A DNA stretch of 12,982 bases, from assembly GCA_017620455.1 (NCBI GenBank), contig JAFZQK010000071.1:1-12982 (forward strand). The letters run 5' to 3'. The notes beneath the pieces are model-generated. The model worked only from the letters and a program-made list of their open reading frames with translations. It did no database searches and was not told the origin of the DNA. Shown here piece by piece: positions 7,001-12,982 of this stretch. This stretch comes from Clostridia bacterium (GTDB taxonomy: Bacteria; Bacillota_A; Clostridia; Christensenellales; Aristaeellaceae). Both the position numbers and the translations under genes were made by a program. The number at the start of each line of letters is the position of its first letter. Within the stretch, counting starts at the first letter, position 1.

Positions 7001-8152
7001 GTGCGCCGTTTTTTCTGCCTGATGCTCGCCCTGGCGCTGCTGGGGCTGCCGTCCTGCTCCCGGGGGGAGGAGGACAGCTTTGTGGTGGTGGAGGATGACA
7101 GCGTTCTGCGCCCGGATCCCCGCCGCCAGGCCCGGGCGCTGATGCGGCTGATGACGGAGGAGGAGAAGGTCTGTCAGCTGTTTCTGGTGACGCCGGAAAT
7201 GCTGACGGGGGAGAAGTACACCCTCGCGCTGCCGGAAGGCAACGTTTTTTCCCGGTATCCCGTGGGGGGCGTGGCGCTGTACGGGCAGAACATCACATCG
7301 GAAACGCAGCTGGCGGCCCTGACCGCTTCCCTGCAGGCCCAGGCCCGGACGGCGGGGATGCAGCCCCTGTTCATCGGCGTGCACGAAGCGGGGGGCAGCC
7401 TGTCCCGGGTGGCCGGCAAGCTGGGATGGCCTTATGCGCCGGAGCCGGAGGACATGCCCGGAATCGCGGAGGACGCCCGGCAGGCGGGGGCGTACATCGG
7501 CGGGTACCTTGCGCCCCTGGGGATCAATCTGGACTTCGCCGTGCCGCTGGACATGCAGATCACGGCGGAGAGCGACGTATCGGGCCGCACCTTCGGCGCG
7601 GACCCCGCCCGGGTATCCCTGCTGGCCGGGGGCTTCGCGGAAGGGCTGCGGGAGCAAGGCGTGGTCCCCTGCTTCGGGCACTTCCCCAACGACGGCAGCC
7701 TGAGCAAGAAGAATTATTACGGCACGGCGGTGAACCGCCGCAGCCTGGAGGATATGCGGCGGACGGAATTTTTGCCTTATGCGGATCAGATCGCCGCGGG
7801 GGCGGAAATGATCATGATGAGCCACGGCGTCGCCCGGGGCCTGGGGGACGATGTGCCCGCCTCCCTGTCCGCCCGGATGATCGGCATTCTCCGGCAGGAA
7901 ATGGGCTACGACGGCGTGGTGATCACCGAATCCCTGCGCATGCCCTGCATCGTCAGCTTTTATAAGCCCGGAGAGGCCGCGGTCCTGGCGCTGCAGGCGG
8001 GGGCGGACCTGGTTTTCCTGCCTTCGGATCTGCCCGCCGCCGTCCAGGCGGTTTTCCGCGCCCTGGATACGGGGAGCCTTACCTGGGACCGGATCGATCA
8101 AAGCGTGGAAAGGGTGCTGGCCCTCAAGATCAGCGCCGGGGTGATCCGCTGA
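7001..8152 (+). CDS. GH3-fold lipoprotein related to NagZ, with degenerate catalytic motifs
   Basis: A 383-residue protein. It starts with a lipoprotein signal peptide (RRFFCLMLALALLGLPSC, acylated Cys at 19), so it is probably tethered outside the membrane. The rest is the GH3 N-terminal TIM barrel of beta-N-acetylhexosaminidases (NagZ): LMRLMTEEEKVCQLFLV, GGVALYGQNI, SGRTFGADPARV, a GAEMIMMSHGV strand, and ADLVFLPSD. The catalytic signatures differ from the usual family: IGVDQEGGRV reads IGVHEAGGSL (H128), KHFPGHG reads GHFPNDG (226-232), the DSH acid/base loop reads KNY (237-239), and the nucleophile Asp of VITDSLxM is Glu (E310 in VITESLRM). Known NagZ enzymes release GlcNAc from muropeptides. 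Here activity is likely lost or changed, possibly leaving a binding or sensing role. It is a single-gene unit divergent from pepC. The fold is confident; function is open. Confidence 0.85.
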   Translation: MRRFFCLMLALALLGLPSCSRGEEDSFVVVEDDSVLRPDPRRQARALMRLMTEEEKVCQLFLVTPEMLTGEKYTLALPEGNVFSRYPVGGVALYGQNITSETQLAALTASLQAQARTAGMQPLFIGVHEAGGSLSRVAGKLGWPYAPEPEDMPGIAEDARQAGAYIGGYLAPLGINLDFAVPLDMQITAESDVSGRTFGADPARVSLLAGGFAEGLREQGVVPCFGHFPNDGSLSKKNYYGTAVNRRSLEDMRRTEFLPYADQIAAGAEMIMMSHGVARGLGDDVPASLSARMIGILRQEMGYDGVVITESLRMPCIVSFYKPGEAAVLALQAGADLVFLPSDLPAAVQAVFRALDTGSLTWDRIDQSVERVLALKISAGVIR

Positions 8153-8189
8153 AACGCAGGCGGGGTCCGGGTTACATGGGAAAAATTGC

Positions 8190-8218
8190 TTGCAATTATG
8201 TAACAGTTATGTTACAAT
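8190..8218 (+). promoter_or_regulatory. Extended -10 promoter with overlapping dyad operator, upstream of the c-di-GMP gene
   Basis: TTGCAA (8190-8195), 17 bp, TACAAT (8213-8218) preceded by TGT (extended -10). The spacer and -10 carry a dyad TGTAAC (8199-8204), 6-nt gap, GTTACA (8211-8216). GTTACAT also occurs at 8171-8177. CAATTAT is directly repeated at 8193-8199 and 8215-8221. A dyad across the -10 region is a common place for a repressor site. The regulator is unknown. Predicted start near 8225. Confidence 0.7.
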
Positions 8219-8224
8219 TATTCC

Positions 8225-8383
8225 AGCCCATGAAGCGAAAGCGCGTGCGCTGAACAAAAGAACACGGTATGATGAAAACGGAAACAGGATGGAAACCGAC
8301 GCCGGCTTTCATCCTTGCGGGGCGACCCGCCGGAAATCGCTTTCAGGCCCGGGCGCGTCTTTCAGTCCATCGGGGGGAATCGA
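8225..8383 (+). ncRNA. Structured 5' leader of the c-di-GMP gene (unassigned, possible riboswitch or attenuator)
   Basis: A 5' untranslated region of about 160 nt with several foldable elements. A long-range 7-bp pairing, GAAAGCG (8237-8243) with CGCTTTC (8338-8344), would close the domain. Inside are a hairpin at 8287-8314 (GGATG, AAA and CCG pair with CGG, TTT and CATCC, two single-base bulges, ACGC loop) and a GNRA-capped hairpin at 8317-8330 (GCGGG, GCGA, CCCGC). A further GCCC/GGGC pair (8226-8229 with 8350-8353) could extend the closing helix. There is no T-run, so transcription termination is unlikely; any control would act on translation. I do not recognise a known riboswitch class. 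The folding was done by eye. Confidence 0.35.
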
Positions 8384-11263
8384 ATGAAAAAGGAGCTGCT
8401 GAAGCTTCTGCTGGAAAAGCTGCCTGCGGCGCAGGTGCTGGAATACCTGGATGAAACGTCATTTGATGAAATGGCGGTTGTTGACGTGCAATCGGACCGG
8501 TACAGCAACATGGCGCGCACGGAGGGCCGGTTCAGGATCACGCCCTCCGAGGGCGCGTACAGCACGCTGTTTGAATATACCTATGAAAAAATGGTGCACC
8601 CCGACGACCGGGAGACCTACCGCCGCCTGATGGCCCCGGAAAACCTGGCTGCGCAGCTGGAAAACGCCGAAATGCCCGGCGTGCTTTGGATGGAGATCCG
8701 CCTGGATACGGTGGACGGCGCGTGGTGCGTCGCCCGCAGCGTGGTGGTGGGCGGGCCGCGCTTCGGCATGAAACGGGGCGCGGCGCGGTGCTATGTGTAC
8801 GACGCCTCCCGGGACGCGGCCATCCCCCTGGAAATGCTGCCCGTGGGCAAAAAGAACCTGCAGCGGGACGAGCTGACCGGCCTGCTGCGGGAGAGGGATT
8901 TTTTCATCCTGGGGGAGCAGAGGCGGAGGCAGGAAAAGAAAAACTGGTGCCTGATCGCTATTGACATCGATCACTACACGCTGTTTACCGATTGGCACGG
9001 CCGGGAAAACGGCCTGTTCGTGCTGCGCAGGTTCGGCGAGATCCTGCTCAGGACGGCCCGGGAGACGGGCGGCCTGGCGGGGTATCGGGGGCAGGACGAT
9101 TTCTGCCTTATGACGCCCTATGACCGTCCCCGGATCGATCAACTGTACCGGGAGCTCAAGGACGTGGTGGTGGCCGTCAGCAGGACGGTGGGCTTTACGC
9201 CCCTGTTCGGCATCAGCATGATGGACGACGATACGGAGCCCATCGGCGCGGTGTTCAACCATGCGGCCATGACCGCGGAGGAGATCAAGGGCAACGTGCA
9301 CGCCCGCATCCGCGTGTACGACGGCACGCTGCGGCGGAAAACCATGGAGGAATACCACCTGCTGGTGGATTTCCAGCACGCTTTGGAAAACGGCGAAATC
9401 TCCTTCTGGCTGCAGCCGCAGTGCCGGGTGTCCAGCCGGAAGATCGTGGGGGCGGAATCCCTGGCCCGGTGGCACCGGTCGGACGGGCGCTGGGTGCCGC
9501 CGGCGGTGTTCGTGCCCATCCTGGAGCGCCACGGCATCGTGACGAACCTGGACAAATTCATCTGGGAATCGGTGTGCAGATGGCTGCGGGATTTCATCGA
9601 CCGGGGCGGAAAGCCCGTGCCCATTTCCATGAACGTATCGCCCATCGACCTGTTCGTGATCGACGTGCCCGCGTTCCTGCTGTCCCTGCTGGAAAAGTAC
9701 GGCCTGGACGCCGGGCTGCTGAAAATCGAAATTACCGAATCCGCCTACGTGGACGATACGGAAACCGTGCGGAGCACGGTGAAGCGCCTGCGGGAAATGG
9801 GCTTCCTGGTGCTGATGGACGATTTCGGCAGCGGCTATTCCTCCCTGAACATGCTCAGCTCCCTGAACGTGGACGTGATCAAGCTGGACGCCCAGTTCCT
9901 TCGCCTGGGCCAGCAGGAGGAGCGCAAGGGCATCAGCATCCTGGAATCGGTCATCAATATGGCCAAGACCCTCTCCACCCCCGTGATCGTGGAGGGAGTG
10001 GAAAGCCAGGAACAGGTGGTGTTCCTGTCCGATCTGGGGTGCCGGTACATGCAGGGCTATTTCTTCCACCGGCCCATGGCCCCCGGGGAATTCGAGGCGC
10101 TGATCGCGGACGAATCCAGAATCGACCTGCAGGGCTTTCAGGTGAAGGCCAATCAGGAGCTGCACGTGCGGGAATTCCTGGATGAAAACGTGTTCAGCGA
10201 CGCCATGCTCAATAACATCCTGGGCCCCGTGGCCTTCTATGTGTGGAAGGACGATCAGGTGGATATCGTCCGCTACAACCAGCAGTTCTATCTGATGGTG
10301 GGGATCGAGCTGGACATGCTGAACCAGCGGATCCACGGCATGCAGGATTACGTGTATCCCGAGGACCGGGAGCGGTTCTTCCTGATGATGAAGGCCGCCG
10401 CCAGGGACCGGATGAACGGCGCGGGGGGCATCTTCCGCATTTACAAGCCCAACGGCGTCATCGTGTGGATCCAGGTGCATATGTACTATATCGGGGAGGA
10501 CGTCCGGGGGGTGCGGTTCTACGGCTCCAGCCAGGACGTGACGGAGCTGCAGTACCTGAATACCGATATCCCCGGCGGCTATTTCCGCTGCAGCCAGGAG
10601 GACGGCTTTGAATTCCAGTACATCAGCCGCAATTTCCTGACCATGACGGGCTTTACCGCCCGGGAGATACGCGCCCGGTTCCAGAATCGGCTGATCAACA
10701 TGATCCATCCCGAGGACCGCAGCCGCGTGCTTCACGACGCCCAGGCGCTGGTGGACGGCACGCAGAAGCGGGTGCGCCCCTACCGGCTGATCACAAAGGA
10801 GGGGGAATACCTGTACGTGGCGGAGCAGAGCCAGCTGACCGATCTGTACGGCCCGACCTGCTGGCAGTGCGTGGTGGTGGACGTGACGGAGGTCATGATG
10901 CTGCGCAACCAGATGCGCATGCTGGCCCGCTTCTCTTCGGATACCATCGTATTCACCCGGCACAGCAGGGAGGGGTTGCGCCTGGAGCTGGTGGTGCACG
11001 GGCTGGAGGAGCGCTGCGGCCTTCCCTGGGACGAATTCGACCGCGCCCTCAACGACGGCACCTTCTACCAGTGGGTGGAGGACGGGAACACGCTGAGCCA
11101 CGAGAAGATCGACGCCTATTTCGCCGATCATACGGCCGCCTACGAGCGGGATTTCACCGTGCATCTGCCCAACGGCCGCCATATCCGCCTGCACATGAAG
11201 ACGGACCGGGTGACGGACGAAAGCCTGGGGGTGGAATACATCACGGTCCTGCGGGAAGTGTGA
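8384..11263 (+). CDS. PAS-GGDEF(degenerate)-EAL-PAS-PAS-PAS c-di-GMP phosphodiesterase
   Basis: A 959-residue soluble protein with no clear membrane segment. Order: PAS (about 28-140, VHPDDR at 71); GGDEF-like (about 160-313) whose signature reads GQDDF (236-240), so cyclase activity is unlikely; EAL (about 322-580); then three PAS domains (about 605-720 with VYPEDR, 725-835 with IHPEDR, 845-955). The EAL domain keeps its key residues: E358 (AESLARW), N417 (SMNVSP), E449 (KIEITES), D479-D480 (MDDFGSGYSSL), K500 (VIKLD), E537 (VEGVES) and QGY 557-559. It should hydrolyse c-di-GMP to pGpG, with the GGDEF-like domain perhaps binding GTP and the PAS domains sensing signals. ATG 8384 is chosen: GGGGGGA lies about 5 nt upstream, and MKKELLKLLLEKL starts the protein; an upstream in-frame TTG has no such site. 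It is a single-gene unit with its own promoter and leader. Placing three PAS domains after EAL is unusual. Confidence 0.92.
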   Translation: MKKELLKLLLEKLPAAQVLEYLDETSFDEMAVVDVQSDRYSNMARTEGRFRITPSEGAYSTLFEYTYEKMVHPDDRETYRRLMAPENLAAQLENAEMPGVLWMEIRLDTVDGAWCVARSVVVGGPRFGMKRGAARCYVYDASRDAAIPLEMLPVGKKNLQRDELTGLLRERDFFILGEQRRRQEKKNWCLIAIDIDHYTLFTDWHGRENGLFVLRRFGEILLRTARETGGLAGYRGQDDFCLMTPYDRPRIDQLYRELKDVVVAVSRTVGFTPLFGISMMDDDTEPIGAVFNHAAMTAEEIKGNVHARIRVYDGTLRRKTMEEYHLLVDFQHALENGEISFWLQPQCRVSSRKIVGAESLARWHRSDGRWVPPAVFVPILERHGIVTNLDKFIWESVCRWLRDFIDRGGKPVPISMNVSPIDLFVIDVPAFLLSLLEKYGLDAGLLKIEITESAYVDDTETVRSTVKRLREMGFLVLMDDFGSGYSSLNMLSSLNVDVIKLDAQFLRLGQQEERKGISILESVINMAKTLSTPVIVEGVESQEQVVFLSDLGCRYMQGYFFHRPMAPGEFEALIADESRIDLQGFQVKANQELHVREFLDENVFSDAMLNNILGPVAFYVWKDDQVDIVRYNQQFYLMVGIELDMLNQRIHGMQDYVYPEDRERFFLMMKAAARDRMNGAGGIFRIYKPNGVIVWIQVHMYYIGEDVRGVRFYGSSQDVTELQYLNTDIPGGYFRCSQEDGFEFQYISRNFLTMTGFTAREIRARFQNRLINMIHPEDRSRVLHDAQALVDGTQKRVRPYRLITKEGEYLYVAEQSQLTDLYGPTCWQCVVVDVTEVMMLRNQMRMLARFSSDTIVFTRHSREGLRLELVVHGLEERCGLPWDEFDRALNDGTFYQWVEDGNTLSHEKIDAYFADHTAAYERDFTVHLPNGRHIRLHMKTDRVTDESLGVEYITVLREV

Positions 11264-11274
11264 CCCCCGCGGCA

Positions 11275-11309
11275 AACAAAAAAGGCCCCTGAGGAGGGCC
11301 TTTTTTGTT
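11275..11309. terminator. Strong bidirectional terminator between convergent genes
   Basis: AACAAAAAAGGCCC (11275-11288) pairs perfectly with GGGCCTTTTTTGTT (11296-11309) around a 7-nt loop: a GC core flanked by A and T runs on both sides. It ends the c-di-GMP gene on the plus strand and mntP on the minus strand. Confidence 0.92.
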
Positions 11310-11325
11310 ATGGCTTTTCCCGCGG

Positions 11326-11895
11326 TCAAAGGATCCCCGTGTGCTCCAGCAGGATGCGGATGCCCAGCAGGATCAGGATCACGCCGCCCAGGATCTGGGC
11401 TTTCTTTTCGTACTTGTCGCCGAAGTGGCTTCCGATCTTCACCCCGGCCATGGACAGGCCGCAGGTGATGGCCCCGATGAGCACCACGGCCAGGAAAATG
11501 CCGCCCCACACCTCCAGAAACGCGAATGTGACGCCGATGGCCAGGGCGTCGATGCTGGTGGCCACGGCCAGGGGCAGCATGGCGGAAAAGGACAGCGCCG
11601 CGTCCGGGACGTCCTGCTCCTTTGAAAACACCGCTTCCCTGATCATGTTCCCGCCGATCAGCAGCAGCAGCACGAAGGCCACCCAATGATCGTAGGCGGA
11701 GATCAGGTCCTTGAACTGGGCGCCCAGGAAATACCCGATCAGGGGCATCAGCGCCTGGAACAGCCCGAACCAGACGCCCACCGTCAGCGCGTGGCGCAGC
11801 GTTATCTTTTTCAGCGCCAGCCCTTTGCAGACCGATACCGCGAAGGCGTCCATGGACAGCCCCACCGCGATGGCGATCAATTCAAACAGATTCAT
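11326..11895 (-). CDS. mntP: Manganese efflux pump MntP (DUF204)
   Basis: A 189-residue, six-helix membrane protein exporting excess Mn2+. It shows the internal duplication of the family with one acidic motif per half: GLSMDAFAVSVCKGLAL (D16) and ATSIDALAIGVTFAFLE (D116). Other matches are VWFGLFQALMPLIGY, the GGNMIREA end of helix 3, and GAITCGLSMAGVKIGSHFG with the C-terminal helix GGVILILLGIRILLEH. Length is standard. ATG 11895 is chosen with GGGAAGG about 7 nt upstream; a further in-frame TTG lies upstream but sits inside that site's context. An intrinsic terminator ends only about 16 nt before the start codon, so there is no room for a promoter in between. Expression must come by read-through or from a promoter upstream of the hairpin. 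It lies downstream of yajC on the same strand and converges on the c-di-GMP gene. Confidence 0.93.
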   Translation of the reverse strand: MNLFELIAIAVGLSMDAFAVSVCKGLALKKITLRHALTVGVWFGLFQALMPLIGYFLGAQFKDLISAYDHWVAFVLLLLIGGNMIREAVFSKEQDVPDAALSFSAMLPLAVATSIDALAIGVTFAFLEVWGGIFLAVVLIGAITCGLSMAGVKIGSHFGDKYEKKAQILGGVILILLGIRILLEHTGIL

Positions 11896-11911
11896 AAAAG
11901 CCCTTCCCTGC

Positions 11912-11954
11912 AAAAAAAGGCCCGCGGTGCGGCGAATGCGCCGGCAGGCCTTTT
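11912..11954 (-). terminator. Intrinsic terminator after yajC, abutting the mntP ribosome-binding site
   Basis: Minus strand: AAAAGGCCTGC pairs with GCGGGCCTTTT (one wobble). An inner CGGCG pairs with CGCCG around CATT, followed by seven T residues (11918-11912). The T-run ends a few bases before the AGGGAAGG site of mntP. It can terminate yajC transcripts and may act as an attenuator for mntP. Confidence 0.85.
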
Positions 11955-11970
11955 CCTATCGTTTTTTTCG

Positions 11971-12366
11971 TCAGGCCAGGATCTCGCCGTCGTTTTCCAC
12001 GGTGACTTCTTCCACCTGGCGGATGGCCCAGCGGGCCACGGTCATTTCAGTGGCCTGGGCGTTCTTCTGCCCGATGGCCAGGGTGATGCGGTCCTCGCGG
12101 ATGGATACGATGGTGCCGAAAATGCCGCCGATGGTGGTCACCAGATCACCGGGCTTGAGGTTATTGAGCATTTCCTTTACCTTCTTGTCCTTCTTGCGCT
12201 GGGGCCGGATCAGCATGAAATAAAAGATCACGACCATCAGGATCAGGGGCAGCAGCATCCCCGCCAGGGAAGCCAGCGGGCTGGCAGACGCGAGCTCCGT
12301 CGCGGAGCCCTGGGTGGTGGTGGCTTCCTGTGCCTGGGCGACGCCGAACAGCAAATTCATCAACAT
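11971..12366 (-). CDS. yajC: Preprotein translocase accessory subunit YajC
   Basis: A 131-residue single-span membrane protein. YajC associates with SecDF and SecYEG to aid protein export. Residues 33-53 form the membrane helix (LASLAGMLLPLILMVVIFYFML), directly followed by the family hallmark IRPQRKKDKKVKEMLNNLKPGDLVTTIGGIFGTI and a small cytoplasmic beta domain ending in an acidic tail. The stretch before the helix (MLMNLLFGVAQAQEATTTQGS) is longer than in proteobacterial YajC and is low in complexity. ATG 12366 is used; a second ATG two codons on (12360) is also possible because the nearest purine-rich site is 12 nt or more away. It has its own strong promoter, facing away from ecfA1. The next gene downstream is mntP behind a terminator; no secD or secF follows here. 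Confidence 0.92.
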   Translation of the reverse strand: MLMNLLFGVAQAQEATTTQGSATELASASPLASLAGMLLPLILMVVIFYFMLIRPQRKKDKKVKEMLNNLKPGDLVTTIGGIFGTIVSIREDRITLAIGQKNAQATEMTVARWAIRQVEEVTVENDGEILA

Positions 12367-12403
12367 CTTCGTGAATACCGCCTTTCAAGGATTGTACCTG
12401 AAC

Positions 12404-12432
12404 ATTATATAATGAAAATCCGTTTGTGTAAA
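12404..12432 (-). promoter_or_regulatory. SigA-type promoter of yajC
   Basis: Minus strand: TTTACA (-35, 12432-12427), 17 bp, perfect TATAAT (-10, 12409-12404). It is one of the best consensus matches in the window. Predicted start near 12397, about 31 nt before the ATG. Confidence 0.85.
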
Positions 12433-12463
12433 GCCCAAAGTTTTCCCGGGAGGCGCGCCGTTC

Positions 12464-12492
12464 TTGCGCGGGGCGGGGGGATGTGGTATAAT
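12464..12492 (+). promoter_or_regulatory. Extended -10 promoter of ecfA1
   Basis: TTGCGC (12464-12469), 17 bp, TATAAT (12487-12492) preceded by TGG, giving an extended -10. The -35 hexamer is identical to that of the GH3-like gene. It stands back to back with the yajC promoter, 31 bp between -35 boxes. The leader of about 40 nt is too short for a riboswitch. Confidence 0.8.
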
Positions 12493-12539
12493 CTGCCTGC
12501 GCCCGCGGGCGAAAAAACCACCGGGAAAGAGGAAACATC

Positions 12540-12982
12540 ATGGCAGACGCCATTTTTACCCTGGATCACGTATCCTTTTCCTATGACGAGGACGCCCCCC
12601 TGGCCGTCCGGGACGTGACGCTGTCCGTCCCCTTCGGCGAATTTCACGCGGTGCTGGGGCGCAACGGCAGCGGGAAATCCACCATGGCCAAATTGATGAA
12701 TGGCCTGTATACCCCCACGGAGGGCACGGTCACCGTCTGCGGCATGGACACCCGGGACGAAAAGAACACCTGGGAGATCCGCCGCCGGGCGGGCATGGTG
12801 TTCCAGAATCCGGACAATCAGCTGGTGGCCACCGTGGTCCGGGAGGACGTGGCCTTCGGGCTGGAGAACATCGGCGTGCCCACGGAGGAAATGCCCGGGC
12901 GGATCGAACGGGCGCTGGTGGTCGTGGGCATGATGGCGTACGCGGAGAGGGCGCCCCATCTTCTGTCCGGCGGGCAGAAGCA
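12540..12982 (+). CDS. ecfA1: Energy-coupling factor (ECF) transporter ATPase EcfA1, 3'-truncated by the window edge
   Basis: The first 147 codons of an ABC ATPase. ECF transporters use two such ATPases with the EcfT membrane protein to power uptake of vitamins or metal ions through exchangeable S components. Visible are the A-loop region ([13 protein letters not shown]), Walker [10 protein letters not shown] (40-48), and the ECF-type Q-loop [24 protein letters not shown] (Q89); the NPDNQ form points to EcfA1 rather than EcfA2. The ABC signature LSGGQK lies at the very end of the window. Walker B and the switch His lie outside it. ATG 12540 has AAAGAGG 7 nt upstream and a promoter about 48 bp before it. 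In related bacteria ecfA2, ecfT and often truA follow; this cannot be checked here. Confidence 0.93.
   Translation, partial: MADAIFTLDHVSFSYDEDAPLAVRDVTLSVPFGEFHAVLGRNGSGKSTMAKLMNGLYTPTEGTVTVCGMDTRDEKNTWEIRRRAGMVFQNPDNQLVATVVREDVAFGLENIGVPTEEMPGRIERALVVVGMMAYAERAPHLLSGGQK

Noticed and set aside
8225..8383. c-di-GMP-I (GEMM) or c-di-GMP-II riboswitch, or mini-ykkC, in the leader
   Set aside because: The conserved blocks of GEMM and c-di-GMP-II as I know them are missing. A short GGAAAC/ACCGAC resemblance to class II is not backed by the intervening conserved core. The single ACGC-loop hairpin lacks the paired ACGR loops of mini-ykkC.
8269..8454. 61-codon frame starting at ATGATG in the leader and overlapping the c-di-GMP gene
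   Set aside because: No ribosome-binding site, no recognisable motif, and out of frame with the well-supported start at 8384.
8459..11686. Very long open frame antisense to the c-di-GMP gene
   Set aside because: It mirrors the codon-position GC bias of the plus-strand gene. It is rich in His, Gly, Gln and Pro with no recognisable domain, and it runs through the terminator at 11275-11309.
11896..11970. yybP-ykoY manganese riboswitch upstream of mntP
   Set aside because: Only 75 nt separate yajC and mntP, mostly taken up by the terminator hairpin, and no yybP-ykoY conserved loops are seen.
1..12982. CRISPR array or cas genes accompanying the Card1-like gene
   Set aside because: No regularly spaced direct repeats were found and no gene resembles a Cas protein. 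Every other gene has a clear non-CRISPR family.

Overview
The window reads as a chromosomal segment of a high-GC, Gram-positive-type anaerobe, most likely an uncultured gut or rumen member of the Clostridia. This is inferred from strong purine-rich Shine-Dalgarno sites, SigA-type promoters with extended -10 boxes, several GTG starts, and a gene set of PepC-type C1 aminopeptidase, YajC, MntP, ECF ATPase and a multi-PAS c-di-GMP protein. The lineage is inferred from gene content and style only. No tRNA, rRNA, CRISPR array, insertion sequence or phage gene was seen, and nearly all of the window is coding.

Layout. (1) Positions 2-889 (+) hold the 3' part of a secreted phosphodiester glycosidase, closed by a bidirectional terminator. 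(2) Positions 6851-1029 (-) hold a tight five-gene operon read right to left: pepC, a VOC/glyoxalase-fold protein, a MATE exporter, a GH13 alpha-glucosidase-like enzyme, and a CARF-plus-nuclease protein of the DUF1887 (Card1/Can2) type. Junctions range from 21 bp to a 3 bp overlap. (3) Back-to-back promoters at 6892-6978 separate this operon from a GH3-fold lipoprotein (7001-8152, +) whose catalytic signatures are nearly all altered. (4) A strong promoter with an overlapping dyad at 8190-8218 and a structured leader of about 160 nt precede a 959-residue PAS-GGDEF-EAL-PAS-PAS-PAS protein. It has an intact EAL site and a degenerate GGDEF. (5) A second bidirectional terminator separates it from mntP and yajC (-). 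A terminator lies directly against the mntP ribosome-binding site. (6) A second pair of back-to-back promoters drives yajC (-) and the first 147 codons of ecfA1 (+), which runs off the window.

How the genes relate. Most genes are housekeeping or envelope functions: peptide breakdown, intracellular glucan use, efflux, manganese export, Sec translocation and vitamin/metal uptake. Three things stand out. The first is a CRISPR-ancillary-type nuclease in an ordinary metabolic operon with no Cas gene in sight. The second is a GH3 lipoprotein that looks like a pseudoenzyme or has altered chemistry. The third is the c-di-GMP protein with its unusual domain order and an unrecognised structured leader.
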